Assembly (NCBI GenBank): GCA_013397075.1 | Contig: VWZS01000858.1 | Coordinates: 62,001 to 126,000, forward strand | DNA from: Rhabdornis inornatus | Lineage: Eukaryota; Chordata; Aves; Passeriformes; Rhabdornithidae | DNA: 64,000 nt | Direction of reading: 5' to 3' | Shown here: positions 11,485 through 25,000 of the stretch, one piece after another | Layout of the letters: each line of letters opens with the position of its first letter | How positions within the stretch are numbered: the stretch's first letter is position 1 | Notes under the pieces: generated by a model | Databases searched by the model: none | The model's input: only the letters and a program-made list of their open reading frames with translations | Told to the model about the DNA's origin: nothing | Program-made: the position numbers and the translations under genes

Positions 11485-12600
11485 CACAGAATCAAAGAAT
11501 AAGCTGCGTTGGAAGGGACTCACAGGGGTCATAGAGTCCAAATCCTGACCCTGCACAGCACCATACCCAAGAGCCATACCATATGCCCCAGAGTATTGTT
11601 CAAACGCTTCTTGACCTCTATAAGGGCTTGTGCTGTGACCTCTTCCCTGGGCAGCCTGTTACAATGCCTGACCACCTTTTTCTAATACCCAGCCTAAACC
11701 TACCCTGACACAACTTCAGTCTATTCCCTGGGGTCCTGTCACTGGTCACCATAGAGCAGAGATCAGCATCTGACCCTCTCTTCCCCTCACAAGGAAGTTG
11801 TAGACTGCAATGAGAACTCCCCTCAGTATTTTCTGTGCTGAACATACCAAGTAACCTCAGCTGCTCCTCATAACACTTCCCCTCAAGGCCTTTCACCATA
11901 TTAGTTGCTCTCCTTTGGACACTCTCTAATACCTTCATATCTTTCTCTTATTGTGGCACCCCAAACTGCCCCCAACACTCAAGGTGAGGCTGCCCCAGTG
12001 CAGAGCAGAGCAGGACAATCCCCTCCCTTGCCCAGCTGGTGATGCTGTGCCGGATGCCCCCCAGGACAGGGTTGGCTCTCCTGGCTGTGTGGGCACTGCT
12101 GACTCTTATCCAACCTGCCATTGACCAGGACCCCCAGGTCCCTTTTTGCAGTGCTGCTTTCCAGCATTTCATTGCCCAGTCTGTCCATACATCCCGGGTT
12201 GTTCCCTCCCAGGTACAGAGTCTGGCACTTTCCTGTGATAAACTTCATATGGTTGATGGTTTCCTAGGCCTCTAATTTGTCCAAGCCTCCCAGCAGGGCC
12301 TCTGCCTTCATCGGAGTCAACAGCTCCTCTCAGTTTTGTATCATCTGTGAACTTGCTAAGTGTCCCTTTCACTCCTGTGTCCAACTAATTTATGAAGATG
12401 CTGAAGAGCGCAAGGCCAAGGATGGAGCCCTGCAGAACTCCACTAGTAACCAGTCTGCTGTCACCCCACTCACTATAACCCCTCATGCCCATCCATAACA
12501 CAGTTACTCACCTATCACATAATCTGTTTATCCAGCTGTGGGCTGGGTATTTTGTCCAGAAGGATATAGAAAGTATCAAAAGTTTTTTAAAAAATCCAAA
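11485..12600 (-). mobile_element. CR1 LINE, 1.1 kb, with decayed reverse-transcriptase C-terminal half
   Basis: On the minus strand this carries the 3' part of CR1 ORF2 and the 3' end. From about 12590 leftward the reading shows a remnant of the FSKAFDT region (RT motif A: catalytic-Asp block), then a SGVLQGSILG-like block. Next come TLSKFTDDTKL (motif C, the DD pair kept, at about 12345-12380), KGKCQTLYLGGNNPG-like and SSTAKRDLGVLVN segments, and finally ESVQRRATNMVKGLEG near 11900. The frame is broken by stops and shifts into pieces such as 12169-12384, 11979-12248, 11948-12172 and 11618-11938, so it is not functional. The 3' end begins near 11485 with CACAGAATCAAAGAATAA, the typical CR1 tail in reverse. 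Antisense to CNTNAP2. The 5' boundary is approximate. Confidence 0.92.
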
Positions 12601-15600
12601 AATATTATGGTAATTATGAGTAAAAAAAGGAAAGGTATAGACTCTCTGCATATTACCTCCAAATTACATTCTGTACCTGATTCTTATCTTCAGCCTCAGT
12701 GAACAGCAGGGGAGCTGCAAAGATGTAAATGAAAGCAGATTTTGCTTTATTACAGAAAATTTAGACCTTGACAAAGTGGCTGCTGCTGCAATTGAAAGCA
12801 ATTATGTATTTCTGATATTATTGTTGTTTTTCTTTCAGTTTAATTAAAACTTAGAGTGAATTATACATAACATCTGGTTTGGTATTATTTTTATTATTGA
12901 AAAGATATTGAGTACATAGTTTTCAATATGAATAATGAATTTTGGAAAGGAATTTATCTACTTACCTACTGGCTTTCATCCCCTTTTTTTTAAATTTTAG
13001 TTGCTCTGATTCTCTTCATGTTTTAGGTGAAATAGGAAGGAATCTACTGAGTTAACTGTAAAATGAACTTTGCATTTCTCTGGGAACTGAGGAATAAACT
13101 ACTGTTTGAGCAATATATTCTCTTTATTTAGGTGAAGAGAATTTACATGGTTCCCCTTTGTATTGAAGGAAGTTGCTACAGTACAGTGGATTTAGTTTTT
13201 ACCAGAAAAAAAGCTTTCAGCATTTCAGAATATTCTTCTACAGGATTTAGCCAAAAGTCATTGTGAAAGAAGCTCAAGTGAGTTAGATAATTAACTTTTT
13301 CAAGCTGTGTGAGACTTCAGATGTTTGATACTCTTGGGTGCCTTTGGAAATACCAACTATCAGAACAGCCTAAAGTAACATTTAATGACTAGTTAGATGT
13401 AAGGAAATCATATGCAGCTCTACCTAGCTGCAATTATGTGTTAGGCATCTTCTCAGAATTTCTGATTATACTGACATGCATTTTCTGGTGAGATTAATCC
13501 AAGAAAATGTTGCAAGCCTTACCACATTCCCAAATCCCTTCCACTTGCTCTACAGAGGAACATTTTCAGCTAAGCAAGGACTTAGTGTATACATCTTAGA
13601 GTACAATGATTTGTGTATAGCAACTACAATTGAAGAGGAATAAATTCTAGCATACATCCACAATGCTAGGACATGTAAGAATTATTTGCTTTGCAAACCT
13701 TTAACTGTTTTTTTCCCCTGAAAGGCAACTTACTTCCGTGACCCTAAACTGAATATTAATGAAGGATAATATGAAACAGAGTTCTAGAGTTTGAAATTTA
13801 ATGCTGTTTTCCTTTTTTATGTATTTACTTCATAAGATCTTAACTGGCAACTTATATCATAGAAAGATTTACTAGGTTAATGGGCTTATAGGCCTGGATA
13901 TTTTGTCCTTTTTTTTAAGTACTTATTTTGAATTACATTATTTTATTAAACCAATTTAGTTTACAAGACATTATACTTTTTTTATAGTTATGGGAACATT
14001 TAGCAAATATGAAATATGATTAGAATGGCCTGTGATCTGCTATTTGTTGTTTCTGGGCTGCTACTAGAATATCAGATACTGTGCAGACCTATCTAAACAT
14101 GACAAAGTGGTTTGATATATTAATCAGTGCAAAAGTTTCGCCTAGTATTTATAAGTCTTTTGGGAATGTTGTTTTCTATCTAATGACTCCCTAACTTATC
14201 CTATCTGGAAGGATTTTGTCTGGTATCTTGCTGTCTCCTTAACAATGTCTCAAGGTTACCAGTGTCATATTTGCTAGCTTTTAATTCTCTGGGTAATTTA
14301 TTACTAGAAACACCTATTTTAACTTTTTGTTTGTTTGTTTCTTCTAACTTTCCTTTCATGGTGGGGTAACAAGGGGGGAAATTTTCATTTTTCTCCTGGA
14401 ATTTCCTGTGTGATTTTTGTTAATTTCATCATGCCTTACCTGCTATGCCTCTGAGTACCTGTCTCCCGTAACTTTATCTTACAAAGATCACTCCATTCAG
14501 TTGCAACAGTCAATATCACCCTTATGGGTGTATTGATAGAACGAGGAGTCATAACTCACACCCAAGTGACTTTGTCTGAGCACTGAGTGGACATTGCTGA
14601 CCTATACATTGAGGGCCTCTGACTGAAAGGGTATGGATACAGAAAAAATATTTCTTTTGCTGTAGTGAACCTAAATTCTCTTATAAATCTAATGTAATAG
14701 TCTCCACTATTATGTTAAATAAATACAATAAAGTTTTGATAAGACACCTTTAGAAATTTAGGCAGCTGCTGAAATGGAATTTTTAGAAACCCTGAAGAAA
14801 AGAAAGTTTCAGAAAAGCATCAGTGCTATCCTGATGAAGCCTGTTTCCTAATCTACTCTTCTCTAAGTGGAATCTGTTAAGAGATACTGTGAAGAATTTT
14901 TAATGCATTTAGAGAAACATACTTGGGGTTATCTGAAATATCATGGCAAAATCTATCCATGCCAAATGCTGTCGCAGCCACAGACTGTATTTGTATTAAA
15001 ATGTCAGATGATATGATAGCCTTTTAAATGTTGGAATACTAAGATTAACACATTAACACCAAACTGGGCTAAACAGTAATGCTAGTTTAAACTACTGGCT
15101 TTTCTGGAAACAAACAAACAAAAAAAAACCCCTGAAAATAGATGCTTATATGTCTCAAACTAATAATGTATTTTATGTAAGAAAAAGAAACATTATGAGT
15201 TATGAGGTTATGGGGTTATGAGCTTGCTTATGACTTTAAATAACATCTTTAAATGGAAAATAAGCTAGCACTTGGAAATTGATTTGATGAGATGGAAAGT
15301 CATTATTATTTTCAATCTAAGGTGCTCCTTCTGTTAATGAAAGAAAGATTCTATAGTTGTGTTAGACTACCTCCAGAGGCACAAGCAGAATTATTTTTAA
15401 TCTATCACAGAGTGTGTCAGGTAGAGAGACGACAAAATTTCTCCTTATGTGGGGGCACATCCCAGCCCTCCCTTGATTATTTGCAGGCCATTAAAAAAAT
15501 TGGGGTAACATGAGAGGTATGCAGTGTAGTCTGATAAAACATTTCCATTCTAAAGTATTATTTTCCAATCTGTTGTTTTTAGCCTGAGGACTACTTGTCT

Positions 15601-16171
15601 GTTTATGTTAAACCATCCAATTTTAAACACAGATATCTAAAGGCAGGCACCGAAATCCAGTTTTCATCTCTCAGATGGCTTGGTTTTCAAATACCTAAGT
15701 GTCATCATCTCACAATGAATACAATGCAGAGGTCCCTAAGCCAGCCCAAAAGACTACAGGGTGTACTTAATCAGCTCAACTATGACAATAGTCATAGTCA
15801 TGGCACCACATCTAGGCTAACATATCTTTATTGAGTGCATCAATAGTCTCTTAAAATGCCTAGCATAATTATCTAGGTCACCCTTAATCCTCTACAGGAA
15901 GCCTGAATGCATGCTTAGACGGTAGAACCAGAGGTGAATTTTCAAACATTATACATTTCTAGAGGTTCTCTCTAGAAACACTTTGAATGTCTAGGTTAGG
16001 CCGACTGAACGTGACCTAGTAAAATGGACTGTAGTGATTTCCTTGTGGCTTGTCAATCCTCTTGTTTGGTTACAGTGTATGAATATATGAAATAATTTGA
16101 GATTCTTATTATAAAAGAAGGGCAGCATATGAACAAAAGACTTCTGTGATGTATATGCCTTACATAATAGA
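12601..16171 (+). other. CNTNAP2: CNTNAP2 intron 3 segment, one small tandem repeat
   Basis: AT-rich intron. Short frames at 15292-15513 and 15595-15834 (+) are 73 and 79 codons and show no recognised domain. An imperfect tandem run of TTATGAG-type units lies at 15192-15222. No other repeat family recognised. Confidence 0.6.
15192..15222. repeat. Short imperfect tandem repeat of TTATGAG/GTTATGGG units
   Basis: About four units of 7-8 bp in a row: ATTATGAG, TTATGAG, GTTATGGG, GTTATGAG. The run is short and probably arose by replication slippage. Confidence 0.6.
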
Positions 16172-16932
16172 AGAGTACATGCAAGATGCTGCACCTGGGT
16201 CAGGGCAACCCCTGCTATTAACACAGGCTGGGGGAAGAACAAATGAAGACTGCCCTGGGGAGGAGGACCGGGGGGTGTTGGTGGATCAGAGATTGAACAT
16301 GACCCAGCCATGGGCACTCACAGCCCAGAAAGCCAAATGTGTCCTGGGCTGCATCCAAAGCAGTATGGGCAGCAGGGTGAGGGAGGGGATTCTGCCCCTC
16401 TGCTCCTTTCTGGTGAGACCCCACCTGCAGTGCTGCATGCAGCTCTGGAGTCCTAGCACAGGAAGGACATGGAGGTGTTGGAGCAGGTCCAGAGGAGCGC
16501 CACTAGGATAATTAAGGGGATGGAGCATATATTTTTTGAGGAAAGGCTAAAATATTTGGGTTTGTTCAGTACAGAAAAGAAAAAGCCTCAGGGTGACCTA
16601 ATTGCAGCCTTTAAATACCTGAAGGGAGCCTAGAAGAAAGATGGAGAGGGACCTTTTACAAGCACATGTAGTGACAGAACAAGGGGGAATGGCCTTAAAT
16701 GGAAAGAGAGTAGGTTTAGATCAGATATTAGAAAAAAAATTCTTACTGTGAGAGTGGTGAGGGACTTGAGCATCTTGCCCAGAGAAGACGTGAATGCCCC
16801 ATCTGTGGACCTGCTTAAGGCCAGGCTGGATGGAGCTCTGGGCAACCTGGTCTGGTGGAAGGTTCACAGAAGGGGAGTTGGAACTAGATGATCCTTAAAG
16901 GCTCTCCTAATGCAAACCATTCTATGATTATG
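16172..16932 (+). mobile_element. CR1 LINE fragment, 3' 0.76 kb, sense orientation
   Basis: It starts within the KMLHLGQGNP-like segment of CR1 ORF2 (TGCAAGATGCTGCACCTGGG at 16179). It then continues through GVLVDQRLNMTQ, QKAKCVLGCIQSSM, VREGILPLCSFLVRPHLQC and the RRSATRI-like area to the 3' end. The 3' segment has AACTAGATGATCCTTAAAGG at about 16882-16901 and the terminal ACCATTCTATGATTATG. A 121-codon open stretch at 16146-16511 is the in-frame remnant of ORF2 and is not a host gene. The 5' end is truncated as usual for CR1. It is a separate insertion from the minus-strand copy at 11485-12600 and covers part of the same ORF2 region. Confidence 0.92.
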
Positions 16933-17698
16933 TGTATACACAGAATACACACTATACATAGCTGATGAAAATCTGCCCTGTCAAGAACTTCCTTAGTTTC
17001 TTCCTAGTTTTTTTCACCATGAAACTCATGATGTTGCCCAAAGAGGTTTTGAGGGAGCTGAACCAAACAACATGCAGAAGTTCCTTACAGCCTCTTGATT
17101 ATGGATGATGTCTGAGATTTGCCCAAACTGCTAATTTTGTTGAAATGAAGAGACTAATCTACCCTAATATATTCTGTGTTTGATGCATGTGGCTTTTATT
17201 CATCTTTTTAATAGAGCTGGCTTCAGTTTCTCTGGTGAGATGCATCATAGAATATTCCTAAACATTAAGAAACTATAGATATTTGTTCTAAATTTACGGC
17301 AAACACCATTGGTAGCACCAGTAATCTACATTTCCCTTTTAATAGTGCATATGAAAAGTGCTTTAAGTTCTGATCCATGGAACACTCTGGTGCTTAACTT
17401 CAAATGTTGAAATTAAAGTAATAACTAAATGTTTAAAATTAAGTTGACATGATCAGAGAGTATGGCCAAGTGTGTTGGTATAATATTTTAAAAACAGGAG
17501 CCATGGCCTTACTGAAATTCTTTGTGCAGTACCATACCACAGATAATAAAAACCTTAGTTAAATGTTAGGCAGGTGTAAAGCAGGAAATGTTCTCAGCCT
17601 TTTTTTCTTGGCCCTGGCAAAAATGAAACTGCACAAAGCTTTGGTGTTTCAGTTTGGTGCTTATTTGATGGATTTTTAAAAAGGTTTTTGGTTCTTCC

Positions 17699-17737
17699 TT
17701 AATTAATTAATTTCCTCTTTAATTATTAATTAATTAA
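17699..17737. repeat. Two identical palindromic 12-mers TTAATTAATTAA 15 bp apart
   Basis: TTAATTAATTAA occurs at 17699-17710 and again at 17726-17737, separated by TTTCCTCTTTAATTA. Each is self-palindromic, so the pair is both a direct and an inverted repeat. The motif is a stack of homeodomain-type TAAT cores, but AT-rich introns also generate it by slippage. Confidence 0.7.
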
Positions 17738-19666
17738 ACAGAGATACGCCTATCAGGATAACTCTTAGGCTGAGACAGCTACGCACTGCAAATACTAAAA
17801 TCCTTATACTGGGAGATAGTAATAGACAGCACTTTATGTTTCTTTATAGTATGCCCTGTAAATATTTATGTTTGGCAAAATAGATGGGTTTTTGCTAGCA
17901 CATGAAAGATGTGGTTGTGGCATTTCAGGTGAAACAAAGGCCTTTTGCTGTACTACTAATGTTGCCTGGGAGGTGTGGTATGAACAGCATAGATTGTAAA
18001 AGTTGTCTCCCATGCTGAAGATGAAGTTAATTACCTGGGAGCAAGTGATGGTTGGATCAATGAGCATTCACTTCAATGTATATTTTTGGAATTGTCCTTG
18101 TGTGGAATTATACTTTTAGCCTCTGGATCTCCCTAGAGGATTGGTACTTGCTAACTGGGGAGACTGGAGACTAAGATTTGCAAAAAAAAAGAGGTGAGAT
18201 AATGCATCATGGGAGGCTGACAATTTAAGACCAAGTGCCTGAGTTCAAAATCACACAGTTGCTCAAAAGCAACAAAAGACCAAGAAAAAAAAAATTTACT
18301 TCACAAATATATATGATTTGAAGCCTCCTTAATGCTAAAAAGTGGACTCATCCTTTTATGAAAACACCTTTCCAATACTTTTTCTGGTATTGAAAAATAA
18401 AATTTAAAAAAAAAGATAGAAGAAAACACCCTTATTTCTTTAGCAGTGTATAAACTCTGATCAGCTTGAGAGGAGAAAATCATTTTACGGGGAAATTTGA
18501 CAATGCTGCTGATGATGCACTGTATGTCTGTGGCTCTACAGATAGCTTCAGCCTGAGGCGTCTTAATCTGACGCCTTTCATGAGTGGTAAATTGACATCA
18601 AAAATATGAAAAAGTTAGACATGGGCTAAGAACACTCCATTGTGCTATTTACTAAATTTTCTTCTTTCCATGCATTTTTTACTTTTAAAAAATATCTTCA
18701 AACTCCTTAAGATAGAGAATAGCACGTTGCTTATTGGCACAGATCTTATTCAGAAAGGCATATAAAGAAGCCCTTGCCTTTTAGGTGGAACTTAGTTCCT
18801 GTTGGGTTCAATAGAAAGCATGAAGTAAAATGAAAGCAAATATGTACTTAACATTTTCCTGAATAGTGCTGCTTTTTTATCATCATACAGACTGTATTCG
18901 TAGCAGAATTTGTAAAAATTATTTTTATTTAAGAAGTTGTTAAAAAATAGTTGCTATTTTAGTTGTGATAGTATTTCTTACTACCTTTTATATGTTCTTA
19001 TGTACATAGATTATGAGTTAATCTTTACTGAAATCTGTTTTAGTAACGTGAATGAAAATGAAAAATAAACTGCATAATTTTTCTGAATTGCAATACAGCA
19101 AGTGTTAGATATACAAACGTGTTCAAGTGAAACACTGATGTAGATTAATAGTACTGTAACTCTAATTTCTTGTAGACAAATTAACTTGCTTTAATTTGTT
19201 TCCAGTCTCTCAAATGCGTCTATCATATTGCTTTTACACACATAAATTTAACTAAATTGACATCATAGCAACTTAGAAAGCCATAATACGATTTTTATTT
19301 GTGCAATTACAGACAAAACTGGTTCATATTGATCTTTAAAACCTAATGTGGAACCATTCCACCCAACTCGACCTGATTTCAGCACAAAATACCACAATAG
19401 AGGAATAAGTCTTGACTGCTATAGCTATAAAATCTTGTCTTAGCTACAGTATAAACTAGTTTGAGTGTGCTTGGTGATATCCGTACCAATCATGATCAGC
19501 TGAAAATAATAACTTTTGTTTTTAAACACTGGCACAAAAGTTACTGGCTGTGCTGGATGCTGGCTTGTGTTAAATGCTTGTTTAAATTAGAATGTTTCCC
19601 AGTGTGCTTAGTTAAAGAAATATTTGGTGAGCATTTGTCTGTGGATTCATCCTAATGAGACCAGAC

Positions 19667-19687
19667 ACAGGAAGAAATTCTTCCTGT
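19667..19687. repeat. Perfect inverted repeat, 10-bp arms, 1-base centre
   Basis: ACAGGAAGAA at 19667-19676, centre A at 19677, then TTCTTCCTGT at 19678-19687. The arms are fully complementary. The purine-rich arm contains a GGAA core. Confidence 0.8.
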
Positions 19688-22042
19688 TTGGAGGATTAGA
19701 TGCAGTATCAAAATTTTAGGAAGTGTCAAAGTAATTGTTTTGCAAACTGCTTTTTCAGAGTATTACTCTGACTTTGTCTTGCAAATTCACAAAACTAGAA
19801 AGTATAATAGATTTCTTACTCTCAGGTCCAGCCACTGAAAATACTAGAAGAAAGCTTATACAATGAATCACCACTATCCTGAAGTTTGTTAATTTTCTCG
19901 CTTAGATTATAAACTAAGTAGATTCTAGGGGGAAGTTACTTTAAAAAAATTGTAAAGTGTATATTTCTAGAAAGAATAACACAAAAACTTTTCCAAAGCC
20001 AGCCAATTGCTTGTACAGAACAATTTGCAAAGCAAAATCCTTTTAGACTTCAAAACATTGACATTGACTGGATGAAGAGGAAAAATAGTCTGTTCAGCTC
20101 ATCACTTACTTGACCTTAGTTATTTAATTATTTTGAAATATTTAGAAAAACGTGATGAGACTCTGATGTGTGACTTTATTCCCTATATTTTGTTACAGAA
20201 TTTCAGTGCTAAGGTAGGAAAAAGTTGGTGCCAGTCTGAGGATAGATTCAGTCTATTTTAACAAAAAAATCTGTTCAGCTTTATTATCCATATAATAGAT
20301 TTACTGGAAACCAAGCACAGTTTTGTACACACATTTTTCCCATTCCCATCAAGCCAGCCTCTTTAATTCATGACAGATTTTACCGAAGTGCCAGAGACAG
20401 AAAAAAAGGGTGGAGAGGAGGAAGAGCACTGTTGGACAAACGTACTCAAGATGTGCCTCCCTAAAGCAGCATTTTCAAAACAATAAAGTGTTCATATTCA
20501 TAAATTGAGTAAGTCTTTAAGTGCTTAAAGATATAAGGCAAGGCTGCTGACATAGCACTGTGGTTACATTTCCTTAGAGAAAATGAGTTCTGGTTGGGAG
20601 TAACTGTAACACAGACTTAAGGCTTTTGACACTAACAGATTATGATAACTACACTCAGACCTTTTTTTTTTTAAGATATAAAAAAGATGGGTCATATATT
20701 CTTCAGCAGAGAAGGGACTAGGTTAATATTTAGTTAACACTGAAATAGTAAAGGCAGAGGTCAAATTCTCTCAGTATATTGGGGGGAAAAGAAAATATAT
20801 CAACATTGTACCATGTTAGACAATAAGACCATGAGAATTCTGCAGGTACTACACAGCTAAAATATTACCATGTGCACTTTTAAATAAAAAATTGAAGTAT
20901 GTTTGTTAGCTTAAGGAGAGAGAAGGGAGAAGTAACCCTGTCAGCCTTGAGTGTTTAATCAGTAGAAACAAGCCAGGAAAGAAAGAATTCCTTGTGTGTG
21001 AAAGCAGATGTTCATACCAGGTCTCAAGCTGAACTCTCTAAGAGCTTTCTAACATGTTCATGCTGTCTATGGGGTTAAAAAACCCCACCGAACCCTCCCC
21101 CCAGATAAAGAGAGTAAACTAGATCAATAACAAGAGTTTGGTTTTGACAATCTTACTAGACCTATTGATTAATCTTTTCCCCGTATTTCATTCATGTTTG
21201 TGCCTATTTCAGTGCTTTTATTATTGCTTTTGTTGTTTAGCATGAAGTTACTGACAGGTATATTAGTTTGAATGGCTTCTAGATTTATTATTCCATCATT
21301 ATTTTCAAGGTTAGGTTCATAGAAAGCTATTAAATATTTCTTCCTTCACTTATCAAGATCCAAAGGAGGTAGCTCCAGTGTAGAGATATTGTGTCACTTC
21401 AGAATAAAATTCCTTTGAGCACCAAGCACACCAAGAGCTCTACAATACAGTTTCTGCCCAGAAATTATATACTGATAAAACAAAGTCTCTGTCCTTTTTA
21501 GGACTTCTGTATCATGATTTATCCTGATATAGGTTGCTACTAAGGTGCTAGAATCCTGCTCAAACCTCACAAAGCGAGGTTTTCATGATAAAGTTGACTT
21601 ATTTTTGTTTTAAGACATAAAAACTGATTCATGGCTTGCTAGATCTCATATATACAACATTTTTCCCATCTTTAGTCTGCCTGATATGTGTAAAGAACAT
21701 CTTGGGACTAAAAGGAGAGATGAATACATAACCTGCTTATTCTTAGCATCTCTGGCTCTTTTATTAGAACTGGTAAATTAATATATCTGATGTAAATCTT
21801 TTGACAGACTATGCATGGGAGAAATAGTTTTAATGGTGCAGACTTCCTTCCCCCCAATAGAGCTATAGCTGTAAAAGCAGTAAAATCCAAAATTATTGTG
21901 ATTTAAAAGTATTCAAATAAGTACTGTTGTCACAGTTTGAAGGTCAAAAAGCCTTAGTCTTTGAAATCAGATTTAAAAACTAATTAATTCCTGAATAAGG
22001 GATATAAGTATTTATATTGTAGTTAGAGCACACAACTTGAAA

Positions 22043-22062
22043 TTGCAGTCTTTAGACTGCAA
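22043..22062. repeat. Perfect inverted repeat, 9-bp arms, 2-base centre
   Basis: TTGCAGTCT at 22043-22051, TT, then AGACTGCAA at 22054-22062. Fully complementary arms. Confidence 0.8.
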
Positions 22063-25000
22063 ATAGCATATGATGACTTGTCATACTTATCATACATGCA
22101 TATGCAAGTACAGTGAAGGTAAAAAGCTGAAGAGATACATTAGAGCTAAAGGGACATCAAATCTCTATCCTATTAGTAATTCATGAAAACATGCCATGTT
22201 AAACAAAGCAACTAGTTAAAGCCATTCAGACTACTGATAAAGGTAAAAAAGCACCCTGATGTACTGCTGCTTTTAAGTACTACACCGTAGGAAACTTCTG
22301 TGTGTCAACACAGGCCCACTCCCTGGAAGCAGCAGAAAATAAGTGGGTAGTTTGCTCTCTCTGAAGAGATGCTTAAGAGGAGTTCATGACTTCCTCTTCT
22401 GAATAACATTCAGATCTAAGCCTGACTTACCAAGGGAAGGGAAAACTGCCAGAGGTAAACAATGTTCACTACTTCTTCCTAATCAAAGCATCTGCATAAT
22501 GACACCATTTCTTCATCTGGCTATACTTAACCTCTAGTAGGTTTAGTTTGGTTTGACTTTTTGTTCTGCTTTGTTTTCTTCAGGGGTGTTCTTACACACA
22601 GTAGAGCCACAGCCTTCTATCAACAAAATCTGCCCTTGATCTTTCCCCTAGTTTTATTCCATTTTCCTGTTCTGGAAGCAAATTATATTGGGTGTAATAT
22701 GCCTAAGTACAATGTAATGGATTAAGCTTGCTGCCAACATTACTTTCTTGTAGTGATTTCCATAGACTTTTCTCAGTTTTTCTGTATCCTCTCCACATTG
22801 AAGATAAGAGACTTTAGTGACATTGGTTTTTTTTGACTCCAGAAGTTTTCAAACACACCTTTTTGCACAGGGAAAAGAGCACACACACAAAAAAAAGGAT
22901 TGTGAGCAATTTTGTTTTACTGCTTTGGTGTTTCTGGCCTGAATACCAGGGAACATTTCTACCCTTTTTTTTTCCTTATCTCCTGCCTTGCAGCATTAAA
23001 ATGTAATTAAATACTTTCAAATGGGAAAATTGAAATTTTCAGTTTTGTGGGGACATTTACTGAATATTCATACTTCATAAAGCCACCAGCCCTTAGTTGG
23101 TCCAAAATGTGGTTGTAGGGACTAAGTTACGCAGTATCTAATCAGAATGAGCCTTATACCTTGAAGCATTTAAAAGGTAAAGCAGGAAAATTGTAATACA
23201 TAACTGTTTCCATGTGATACTTGAAAGGGTCATTCTTTCTTGCTATAATTTTTTTTTTTTCAAATAATGGCATTATTATGCTGAACAGGTTGCAATATGG
23301 AGCATGGCTAAGCATGAAAACATTTTGATCTGTTTAAAAACCTGAGTGTGTGGCAGAGAGACAGAAAAAGTAAATATCCATAACCTTCTTAAGAGGAGTA
23401 CTTGTAGGACTAGTGGCAGGGTCAAGGAAATGGAATAGGGATTTTAGTTCTAACAATGTTAAAATTCTTAATGTTAGTAGACAGTAAGTAATGTTATTGG
23501 TACTAAAGGTTTTCCTGGGGGACTACTTTGCTAATTAGCATTGTCTCTTTGCTCATTGTTGAAAGCTGGAGCCCAAAGAACTACATGTTGTCATGAAAAG
23601 CAAAAAATTCTATTATAAATATTATAGAAGATTTTAGAAACACATATATGGAAGATATGGTTTTCTGATGTAGTGTTTGGATAGACGGAAGTCCCAAGTA
23701 TTCATTATACCAATCCTGCAAAGCTTTCCTGTATTCAATGGATAATATTTTAAGTTTTATGGGCAATATTTTTAAGGGTTTTTTGCAAGAAGTAGTGCTT
23801 ACTTTTGTCTTTCACTAAAAAAATAAAAATCTTCATATTAGGCTTTCTTGGTAAGCTGGTAAGAATTTAGTTGTGAGATGTGAAGTTTGAGATAAATGCA
23901 AATAAGAATATTTGAATGCAACTATGGACTTCAGCTTTGTTTTGAAGTTCAGCTTTACGTGTAGAAGCAGTCTATAGTCTCCATAGTGGCACTTATCTTC
24001 CTTAATCATGACATTACCTTCTTCCAGCAATTTTTGCATTGCTTACTACGCATCTTTAGACCGATTCAAGAAATGAGTCTGTGGGTTAGCACTCAGGAAG
24101 CCATTAAGTGACTACTGTGTAACAAATGTATTGCAGAAAAAATAATATTAGCATATTCACTACAGGTTATACAGGAATTCCTAGTGCAGAAAGCAAGTTA
24201 CAAGGGGAGAGCAACTTCCGGGAGTTCTCAGTGCAAGACCGGGCAATCTTCACATCCTTTTCACCTAGCTATAAATACAAATTCTTGTGAAAGTGCAAAA
24301 CAAAGAGGTGTCATTTGTTTTTTCCATCTGCTCTTCATATCAGTCTCTCCTTTCACTCTTTATTGTATGCTATTGCCTTTGCCTTCCCCTGTCTCCATCT
24401 AGCAATCACAGCCAGTTTTCTCTTGGTTCCTAGTGTGCAGGCTGTGTTAGATCTGGCTCACCTTCTGCATTAATGTAGTCACAAAGCTTTTGAGTTAACA
24501 CCTGTCTGTTTTCTCATATCAGGACATGTCTGATATTTTCCTATCATATTCCCTTGTCAGCCAGCCTCTCATCAAATCATGGCAGCACCAGTGCATCTGC
24601 TCAAAACAGTAGGTATGCTTCCTTTCTCACATACGTGCTTTAAAAGGTAGGGAGAATTCAATGATCAGTCTCACTGTGCTACTGGTTTGAAAAAGTCTTA
24701 AGCAAAGCCAAACTGGATGTTTTTTAGCTGAGCGTATAAATCTGACCACTTTGTTTTTTCCTCTAATGACAAATCCTGTGTCTATCTTTCACACCTTAAG
24801 GTGACAGGACCCTGAGACCTGATATGATTTTGTCTCATGTAGTCATTGTAACTACTGTCATTGTCATAGCTGTGAACCATCATTCTTGGCTTATGTACCG
24901 CTGGGGTTTTTTTGGTAATGCAGTAATAAGCTGTGTACACTGATCACTCGGAATAGTGAACAGTGTGGACTGCAGTTTGAACTGTTTGTTTCAGAGGAGT

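Noticed and set aside
12039..12498. Two + frames of 78 and 73 codons with a leucine-rich start resembling a signal peptide
   Set aside because: They are the antisense of CR1 reverse-transcriptase sequence.
16146..16511. 121-codon + frame, the longest in the window
   Set aside because: It is the remnant of CR1 ORF2, not a host gene.
21070..21087. Short hairpin TGGGGTT-AAAA-AACCCCA
   Set aside because: Seven-bp arms with a four-base loop are common by chance; not worth a separate finding.
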